A stretch of DNA of 64,000 bases from Prostheceraeus crozeri (Eukaryota > Platyhelminthes > Polycladida > Euryleptidae): contig CAJQUW010008745.1 in NCBI GenBank assembly GCA_907163375.1, positions 248,001 to 312,000 on the forward strand, in the 5' to 3' direction. Position numbers and translations under genes: made by a program. This document shows, piece after piece, positions 57,360 through 64,000 of the stretch. The notes under the pieces are model-generated. The model worked only from the letters and a program-made list of their open reading frames with translations. It was not told the origin of the DNA and did not search any database. Positions within the stretch are counted from its first letter, which is position 1. Each line of letters begins with the position of its first letter.

Positions 57360-57383
57360 TGAGTCATATATAGGTGTATATAA
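57360..57383 (+). promoter_or_regulatory. AP-1 site plus TATA box before the 57470 gene
   Basis: TGAGTCA at 57360-57366 in GATGAGTCATATATAGG, and TATATAA at 57377-57383. An ACGTCATCAC word lies just upstream. This is the same two-part arrangement as at 56048-56118. Confidence 0.65.
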
Positions 57384-57469
57384 GAAAGACGCTTTAATGA
57401 TATTTTATCACTTCTAAGTGAAAATTCATTTGCGCTGGTTGAAAGCTCCGAAATAGTACTTCTTCAAAC

Positions 57470-58200
57470 ATGACTCAGAAAATGTATACAATCAGAGAGG
57501 AAGGTGACGCTTTTGAGCAAGATCTCTTGAAGCTTCGTCCGACACGAAAGGTGCAAGGGATTGGAAATACATTCTACTTTCAAACCTTGAATTATGGTGA
57601 TGATGGCTTTTATCTTCAAGTTCCATTTTTACACAGTAATGGCATGTCTACATCAGGGTATAGCAATATGAGACAAATGCGAGTGACTTTTCTAAAATGG
57701 CGACAGGTGATTCTTAAAACTATTGACTCCTTCGCGAAAGAATGTGTTGAGCTGCCTGAAAGGGCTCCCACTCATTGGAGAAAAGCATTAGATGAAGGAG
57801 GTGGTCACAAAGAATTGCGGAATTCAATGCACTGTTTTTAAAACTATCGGATCATTTTCAAGCATTCGATCTCTTCACAAACGCGATGGAATGAGAGGAT
57901 CTCAAACGGGGTCGCTACATGGCCTTAGTGCACGTTACCGGACTTTATATTGGTTCACATGGTTCGACTGGTAAAGTCGCTTCTTTACAAATGAAGGTTC
58001 TTCAACTAGTCTATGAACCACTACCAATTGATAAATGCTTAATTAACATTGATAAGACTGCTTCAAGTGATGGGAAGGAAAGCAAAAAGCGAGGGCGAAA
58101 ATCTGAAGATGGGAATCTTAAATTGAAGTTGAAGCGCCAAGATGCTGACTTGAAAACTTTCTATCATCCTAAGTGTGATGAGGAAACACAAATGTTTTAA
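57470..58200 (+). pseudogene. Polinton-region protein of unknown function
   Basis: Plus-strand coding region. The first part reads TIREEGDAFEQDLLKLRPTR and NTFYFQTLNYGDDGFYLQVP; the last part is a Lys/Arg-rich nuclear-signal-like stretch (ESKKRGRKSEDGNLKLKLKR). An AATAAA follows near 58239. It looks broken. No family is recognised with confidence; by position it could be a regulatory or DNA-binding protein of the element. Confidence 0.5.
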
Positions 58201-58325
58201 TTTGTAAATGTAAATTGAAAGTTTCTATTCTGAATGTAAATAAACGTGATCTGGAACATGTGTCTGTTTTGTTGTTCTAAGCAAAATTAGCGGGATGATG
58301 AGTTTAATGTTAACGGAGTTATAAT

Positions 58326-58961
58326 ATGACAGATTTTCGTCTATTCACTGATCGCACAATGTGTGTTGCTGGACCAAGTCAGTCCGGTAAAACTACATTT
58401 GTAACTCATTTGCTACAATATAGAAATGAAATGTTTAACAAGGAAATTAAGAGAGTCAAATGGTATTATGGAATATTTCAACCACAACTACATTCTGCAC
58501 TTCGCCAGAAAGGTTATGAGGTGAAGCAAGGGTTGCCATCAACTGAGGATATCAAAGCAGGTGACTTACTAGTATTAGATGATCCATTACGTGAAAGCAA
58601 ATCTTCAAAGGATGTAACTGAAATGTTCATTCAAACTGCACATCATAGGGAAGCTTTAATTATCTACATTGCCCAAAACATCTTCGATGGAGGGAAAGAG
58701 CAAAGAACTAGAACTTTGAATACACATTATTTGGCAATATTTAAAAATCCAAGAGATAGCAGTCAGATACATCATCTCAGTAGACAGATGTTACCTCAAC
58801 AACCTAAAGTACTTTCAAAAATATATGAAGATGTAACTAAGAAACCACATGACTATCTATTTATTGATCTAACCCAGGAATGTCCGGAACGACTTCGATT
58901 TCGGACAAATATCATACCTAATTCCGTTGAACCAAAGACAGTTTTCTCGGTTCACAGTTAG
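58326..58961 (+). CDS. Polinton packaging ATPase (A32/FtsK-HerA-like)
   Basis: 211 codons. The P-loop GPSQSGKTTFVTHLLQYRNE begins around residue 14 (Walker A, GPSQSGKT). The Walker B-like strand is AGDLLVLDDPLRE near residue 80. The conserved YIAQNIFDGG segment follows. This is the genome-packaging ATPase family shared by Polintons, virophages and nucleocytoplasmic viruses (A32-like). Length fits the family (about 200-250 aa). It sits upstream of the capsid genes as in other Polintons. The frame appears whole. Confidence 0.9.
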   Translation: MTDFRLFTDRTMCVAGPSQSGKTTFVTHLLQYRNEMFNKEIKRVKWYYGIFQPQLHSALRQKGYEVKQGLPSTEDIKAGDLLVLDDPLRESKSSKDVTEMFIQTAHHREALIIYIAQNIFDGGKEQRTRTLNTHYLAIFKNPRDSSQIHHLSRQMLPQQPKVLSKIYEDVTKKPHDYLFIDLTQECPERLRFRTNIIPNSVEPKTVFSVHS

Positions 58962-59132
58962 TTTTAAGCAATGTACTTTGTTGCCTTATTATTTTCAAAC
59001 ATGTCGTATTCAAAGATGGTAGTCATTCCTCAAGAGGAGTATATACAATTGACTACATGACAAAGTGCACAGGAAGTCAAAAATATAGATCAACCTATTA
59101 CGAATCAACTTAAGGAGCTAACACAAAAGGAC

Positions 59133-59621
59133 ATGAAAATTCAGAAGATTAAGGATCCCCATCGACGAATGCAGTTAGAAGCTGACAAGTTGCGACGATC
59201 TATAACCTTGTCAACACCTCGACCATATCGTGTGCGCGCTGAGCGACTATTTGACTTCATTGATCCACATGTGAAGTTCAATGAGAGAGGGGAGATAATA
59301 GATGCAACAACTGGTGATGTTACTAGAAATAGTCACATAGATGACCTTCTACAATATGCTGTCAGAGATGTAAGGCGAAAACTAGGTGCACCACAAGGGT
59401 GGACATATTTTCAGAAAATTTTATCTGATCAAAATGTACCTCACAATATTATTGGAGGACCGACTGTGAATCTGTTGGATAAGGGCCACTTACAAGATGG
59501 ATCAAGAAAGAAAACACCCACGATGGCGGTCAAGCGAGAGCTTCATGATCCCGATGATCTTCAACCAAGAAGAGCTACTAGGCGCTCAATGCGTGTTGGG
59601 AAGGAGTATAGTAAATATTAA
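59133..59621 (+). CDS. Conserved Polinton protein of unknown role
   Basis: 162 codons. The central text, RAERLFDFIDPHVKFNERGE with IDDLLQYAV and GAPQGWTYFQKIL then NVPHNIIGGPT, matches a protein found next to the ATPase and capsid genes in many Polintons ('..A..lldhi....i.wn..Gel...g......i.dLl......P.GW..F...L...NvP..li'). It is presumably a structural or assembly protein. The C-terminal tail is Arg-rich (RRATRRSMRVGK). Confidence 0.65.
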   Translation: MKIQKIKDPHRRMQLEADKLRRSITLSTPRPYRVRAERLFDFIDPHVKFNERGEIIDATTGDVTRNSHIDDLLQYAVRDVRRKLGAPQGWTYFQKILSDQNVPHNIIGGPTVNLLDKGHLQDGSRKKTPTMAVKRELHDPDDLQPRRATRRSMRVGKEYSKY

Positions 59622-59655
59622 GCAAATATGAATTAAGCCTTGCTTTTCTCATATC

Positions 59656-60395
59656 ATGTCGTTACAAAAATTTTGCTGTTGTTTGAAATCTGCGCTCGAA
59701 GGTAAAGGAGAAGAGGGCATAGAGGTTGATATCAATTGTGTTAGCAGTTGCTGTGCGAGTAATACGCGTGCAAATCAGAACAAAGACGATGAGTACAGCA
59801 GTGACACTCAGAAAGATTTATTACGACTTAAATCAGCCCGCAAGTTTCAGTCGTCCGGAGGTTCTAGCTCGTGCAGCAGGTGTGGGAATAGAGAAAGTCA
59901 AGAAGTGTTGAATTCGCTAATCCAATTACTCTGCATGGACCCCATGAAGTTGTTCTAACTGAAATTATTTATTACAACGATATCAGTTTGCTAGAAAACA
60001 ATTATTTTGAATTGCATAAAGAAGTACGAGAGAAGGATGATTGTTTTCGCATATTTCACAATAGTCTACATGGAACATGGGCTTTTCATCATCTAACTTT
60101 ACATCCTTTTTCAACATCTTTACCCTCTGTCCAAAACATTATTAAAATTCAAAAGGCATTTGCAACGTCAACTTTTGATTCTAAAGTTCCCACAATGAGC
60201 TTGCAAGATACAGAAAAGGAAATCGGTAGAATGTTTGAACGAATAAATGATCTCTTCAAGCTGACTTTGAATAAATTCTACAAACCAGTCATAAAGGAGT
60301 CAACAAAATTGATGAAGGAAGGGAAGCATGTTCTTCTTGTATTAGGTAAGGATTTGAGTCATACTTTGGGGTATTCTAGAACAACGTTCTCATAA
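59656..60395 (+). pseudogene. Polinton-region coding text, unassigned
   Basis: Two plus-strand coding segments between the conserved protein and the penton-like gene. The first is Cys-rich (KFCCCLKSALEGKGEEGIEV, VSSCCASN). The second contains LHHLTLHP-like and KIQKAFATSTFDSKVPTMSL text with a charged helical end. Looks broken. No family recognised. Confidence 0.4.
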
Positions 60396-60399
60396 AGGT

Positions 60400-61265
60400 A
60401 TTGGTACAATGGACGTGGGTGGAATTCGGAGAGGAAAGTAATTGATTTTCAATGTAGAATTGTGCCATTGTATGCATTACAAAAAAGGAGCATCCGAGTA
60501 AAAAATCAATTTGAGGTCATTAGAAGTGTTGAAGACTTTGCAAGAAAGTTTCAAGGATCAGTGCCAGAAACGTTAATGACTTGTGAATATAAGAACGAGA
60601 AAGTAACTTCATTTACTGTTGAAACGGAGGCAGAATTTCTTGTTTTTACTAAAAAGACACCATTGGAAAAGTCTGATTCCGCTGTTATTGAATTCGGATC
60701 TGAAATGACTGGGATGCTTAAGGGCCTTGAAAGCGCACCTTGGTTGACAGAATTAAATGATACATTCAAGGTTCAATTGTCCTCTTCTAGACTCAAAGCA
60801 TCAACAAATGTTTCATTGGACATCCACGTATACAGCGAAGACATATTGGGTGATGATTTGTCTACTTCCAGTGAACTTGTAAAAAGAGTTAATTTGAACA
60901 TTGAAAGCTTGAAAACGCCATCTGAATTGTGTACAAAGTTAAATGAGTTTGGTGTAGATGAATATTTCTTTTCCTATGAGCCACATAAAAAGCGCATGGT
61001 TCTAAAGGTAGGGAAGAACTATTTTGTCAAGTTCGATAGCTTGTTAACGACCACATTGGGATTTTCAAAATCAACTATTTATGAAAGCACATCAATAGGC
61101 GATACAGCCCCATCACTAGAGCGGGATATAAGTAACTTATACGTCTATTGAAACATTATTGAATATACAAGGATTGGCGACATTGAGGCCCCACTTCTGC
61201 GCACATTTCCTCTCTCATCCGTAAAGAAGCAACTAATCAATCGAGAATTTTTTAATTTTTTTCGG
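60400..61265 (+). pseudogene. Penton-like / minor capsid protein
   Basis: Plus-strand coding region whose best landmarks are VSLDIHVYSEDILGDDL, ELCTKLNEFGVDEYFFSYEP, a TTLGFSKS motif and SLERDISNLYVY near the end. The 'l.t..LGF.' and 'LYVY..I....vGd...PLLR' pattern is typical of the Polinton capsid-associated protein (penton-like, single jelly roll) that precedes the major capsid gene. Looks broken. Confidence 0.6.
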
Positions 61266-61289
61266 CCTCTGTTTCTTCGATTCTCCCCC

Positions 61290-62520
61290 TCATCAAACAG
61301 ACATCATCTCCTCAACAATTGTAGACATAGTCCCCACAACAAATATCGATGGTAGCGAACAGCCTATTCAGTTTGATATACCTGCCAATCCTCAAGATTA
61401 TATTGACTGTCAATCCATTGATTTAGAGTTGTGTATACAAATTAAGAAGACTGATGGCACAAATCTTGATTCATCCAAGGATAAAGTGGGATTGGCAAAT
61501 CTTCCTATTGCCAGTCTGTTCTCAGATGTGTATCTAATATTGAATGACAAACAGATTGAAAGAGGGGATCGAGCATATCCATATGGAGCATACATACATA
61601 CAATGACGCAATTTCAAAAGCAAGCTAAACAGTCACACTTACAAGTTTCTGGGTGGTATGATGATCAGCAAGGGAAATTTGATGATGTCTCAAATACATG
61701 GTTAAAAAGACGAATGGATTTAACACCGGATTCAAAGGGATTATACTTGAAATGACCTGTCTATCTTGATTTCCTTCGTTAATCTAAATATCTGCTATCA
61801 CAGGTTAAAATGCAAATAAAATTTATTCGTGCAAATCCTGAGTTCGCGTTAATGGCTTTTGGAGCTACAAACTATCAAGTCAACATAAGTAATGCCGTGC
61901 TCAATGTAAGGCGAGTAACAATGAACCCGTCAGTCATCAACGACCATGCGACAGGATTGAGGAAAAACAATGCAATATATCCAGTTAATCACAGTGTGTT
62001 GACAAACTTCACAATTGGAGCGGGATCATCCTCACATGCCTACCCAAATCTTTTTCCCACTGCAATGCCAAAGGCCGTGCATATCACATTTGTGGAAAAT
62101 GAGGCATTCATTGGTGCTTTTGAAAAGAATCCATTCAATTTCCAACACTTTAATGTTAGCAAACTAGCACTCTATCCGTATGGGAAATTTGTATCTTGCA
62201 AAGCATATGAGCCTAATTTCAAAGATGGCAAATTCGCAAGTGAATATGGTTCTACTTTCACCGCTCTCAACATGTTTAATACAGATGATTCAAATGGAAT
62301 TACAATGGATATGTACAAGAATGGCTACTTCTTCATTATGTACAACCTCAGAGCAGATGCAGATCTAGGTGGTGAAAGCGTTAAGCCTGGAAATCAACGA
62401 CTGGAGGTATCATTTGAGTCACCTTTGAAGAAAACAATTACTTGTCTCATTCACGCTATCTATGATAGCAAAGTTGAGATAACAAGAAAGAGAGACGTGA
62501 CTGTCAGCTATCAGAGATGA
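61290..62520 (+). pseudogene. Major capsid protein (hexon-like, double jelly roll; F54H12.2 type)
   Basis: Plus-strand coding region with the signatures of the Polinton major capsid protein, often annotated as F54H12.2-like. These are DVYLILNDKQIERGDRAYPY with GAYIHT, then FALMAFGATNYQVNISNAVL with RRVTMNPSVINDHA, VENEAFIGAFEKNPFNFQHF, and DMYKNGYFFIMYNLRADADL. It forms the hexagonal part of the shell in virus-like relatives. Looks broken. Its end overlaps the start of the protease by a few bases. Confidence 0.85.
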
Positions 62521-62981
62521 GTAACTTACGCAACATAGAAATCTTGAGGAAAATGAGGAAAGCTCATCCCTACTCCAAGACAATATTTCTCAATGTCTTT
62601 CCTAGAGATAATTTACCTGATTCAATTCCTTTCTATCCTTGTTCGCTTATCACCAATACGGATACCAACAATCTCCGCGGAAAACATTGGATTACTGTAT
62701 ACATCAATCGTTATAAAGTGGCCGAATATTTTGACTCTCTTAATCAACCTCGTTTACATGATATCGCATTATGGATGAACAGGTTCTCCTGGACTGTTAG
62801 GAAAGTGACATCGTTCCCACTTCAAAGTAATACATCTCTAATGTGCGGTGGCTATGTACTCCATTTTTTCAACGAGAGACCATTGAAAAATAACTGTAAA
62901 AGTGCTTTAGAACTATTTTCGAAAGACTGTGATAAAAATGATGTAATTCTTACCAAACATGTCAAAACAGTTTTGAAATAA
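62517..62981 (+). CDS. Adenain-like cysteine protease (virion maturation)
   Basis: 154 codons. Catalytic landmarks in order: His in RGKHWITVYINRYK, the acidic residue in AEYFDSLNQP, and Cys in SLMCGGYVLHFFNERP. This is the C5/Ulp1-like protease family of adenovirus and Polintons, which trims virion precursor proteins. An AATAAA at 62979-62984 overlaps the stop. The frame appears whole. Confidence 0.85.
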   Translation: MSNLRNIEILRKMRKAHPYSKTIFLNVFPRDNLPDSIPFYPCSLITNTDTNNLRGKHWITVYINRYKVAEYFDSLNQPRLHDIALWMNRFSWTVRKVTSFPLQSNTSLMCGGYVLHFFNERPLKNNCKSALELFSKDCDKNDVILTKHVKTVLK

Positions 62982-63070
62982 AGTTCTATGTTGTATCATT
63001 AACTTGCTCTCTTTTTCCAAAACAAGGGTTTATAAGAAAAACAAAAGCATGTTCATATTTCATTATCTAT

Positions 63071-63528
63071 TCACATATATACAAAATCTACAATTTTGTT
63101 TTCATGAAACAATTTTTTCAAATCACATATGATGGGAGGCACATCACTTATGTCTTTAATGCCGGTTATCACAATCTTTCCATTATGGAGCACATGAACA
63201 TGATATGAATGCCAGTTAGTCAATTGAGCTGCTGGAAATAACTCCACTTCATAAGTTAGATTATGTGATAATGTAACTTTACGGAAGTCATAGTGATAGT
63301 GCATTCACATAACAAGGTCATTGTCTTCACTTTCCAATCAGATAATGAATCACCAAGTAAATGTTCCAAAGTAAAGTGCAGATATGAGAGATCACCCTCC
63401 ATGACCCTTCCAATACATTGGAATGTTCCATTTGGAAAGAATAGGATAGTGAGAGACTTATCCTTCCTCTGAATCCTCCATGTTAACATTGAGGGTCTTC
63501 CAAGATGTAAGCTCGTTGTCGGCTTCAA
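63071..63528 (-). pseudogene. TBP-like region on the opposite strand of the Polinton
   Basis: Minus-strand coding region converging on the protease gene. It has two separate strand-turn-strand units: TILFFPNGTFQCIGRV and VLHNGKIVITGIKDISDV. Both resemble the 'lIFssGkiv.TGaks..d' repeat of TATA-binding proteins, which have two such repeats. TBP-like proteins are known in large DNA viruses; I am not sure of a Polinton precedent. Looks broken. The match is by eye and could be coincidence between short beta strands. Confidence 0.5.
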
Positions 63529-63600
63529 TTTGCGCTTTATCAGTAAGCGTCATCGAGAGGAATCTTGATCCGAGTCTTATGGTTGCCAATGAGATCAGCG

Positions 63601-64000
63601 AAGTCTTTCAGTGAAGGCAATCAGTCAATACTAATGCAAGCGCCACGATGTTTTCGAACACTATTTGCTATTGAATGACGAAATGCTATTCTTTTAGAAT
63701 TTGTTATGTGAACGTTTTAAACGTCACTAAGTTTCCATGTTCTAATGTAATGAGGCATGTTCCGAAAGCTATGTTTCAGATTTAAGTTTAATGCTTGCCT
63801 AAAGTTTGTGATTTTATTAGCTCAACATATCGGAATGATGTAGAAATTTCAATTTTAGTAAGACTACTTATGTATTAGTGAGTGTTGCTACATGTCGGAA
63901 GATGCAGCAATAGCAAGATCTATTACAAGTGGAATATGGTATTGTTTTTATTTAGACTTATTCTACATCACCTGTGACAGGAAGGCATCTCCTTCTCTTC
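63601..64000. other. Right edge of the window, unassigned
   Basis: No supported gene. It may be the continuation of the Polinton or flank. A short minus-strand stretch near 63545-63600 (DLIGNHKTRIKIP) looks protein-like but is too short to assign. Confidence 0.35.

Larger units (their letters stand above)
55540..63600. mobile_element. Polinton / Maverick (adintovirus-like) fossil, partial in window
   Basis: A dense plus-strand gene cluster with the Polinton morphogenesis set: packaging ATPase, a conserved Polinton protein of unknown role, penton-like protein, major capsid protein and adenain-like protease. A converging minus-strand region follows. DNA polymerase B, integrase and the terminal repeats are not seen, so the element either continues past the right edge or has lost them. 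It is broken in several places (about five to eight by eye), yet several frames remain long. That suggests a fairly recent insertion. The left border is only approximate. Confidence 0.9.

Noticed and set aside
55540-63600. DNA polymerase B or retrovirus-type integrase of the Polinton
   Set aside because: Searched by eye on both strands for their motifs and not found in the window; they may lie beyond the right edge.

Overview
The window is eukaryotic nuclear DNA: AT-rich and gene-poor, with GT-AG introns, TATA/initiator promoters, AATAAA signals, microsatellites and many layered mobile elements. Penelope-like retroelements, mariner and pogo remnants, a CR1/L2-like LINE, a Polinton and frequent ACATGTACATGTA-type stretches suggest an aquatic invertebrate animal. 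The species cannot be told from the sequence.

Layout. 1-5.4 kb is gene-poor, with a 240-bp MITE at 3601-3840. At 5.4-12.65 kb there is copy A of a repeat family, then a Penelope array: PLE1 on the minus strand (6205-8990, interrupted by a ~1.05-kb insertion), an inverted copy of its 3' tail (9000-9333), a second Penelope element PLE2 on the plus strand with ~197-bp inverted termini (9392-12487), and another PLE1 tail (12555-12645). The 3' tails carry a hammerhead-like hairpin followed by GAAAC. 12.65-27.3 kb is gene-poor, with repeat copy B (14.17-15.36 kb), hairpins, a GC-richer minisatellite (22.06-22.74 kb) and a LINE tail.

27.3-42.77 kb is a three-level nest. A minus-strand LINE is cut at a TA by a mariner-type transposon (28332-42722; termini CAGCGTGTCCCAAAAGTCGC; transposase N-terminal part on the left, C-terminal part on the right). 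That transposon is in turn split by a ~13-kb element (supported extent 29056-42036) with near-identical 0.86-1.0-kb inverted repeats. I could not assign this inner element to a known family. It has an inward TATA/initiator promoter in each repeat, a duplicated-CRE promoter with a spliced leader, coiled-coil-like coding text, two copies of a 150-bp 3' block with a UUCG-loop hairpin, several perfect hairpins, and a long AT-rich interior whose G/C strand bias appears to flip near 36 kb. It is the best candidate here for something undescribed.

42.8-55 kb holds one convincing host gene, an intronless 246-aa protein resembling two tandem dimeric alpha/beta-barrel (DUF1330-like) domains at 43918-44658. 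It also holds repeat copy C, a second mariner remnant, a pogo/Tigger remnant, a retroposon tail and a possible host first exon. 55.5 kb to the right edge is a fossil Polinton (adintovirus-like), broken in several places. Its recognisable parts are an A32-like packaging ATPase, a penton-like protein, an F54H12.2-type major capsid protein and an adenain-like protease. It also has an IAP-like UBA-RING gene and a minus-strand TBP-like region. At least two of its genes are preceded by an AP-1 site plus a TATA box. DNA polymerase B and integrase are not seen and would lie beyond the window if present.
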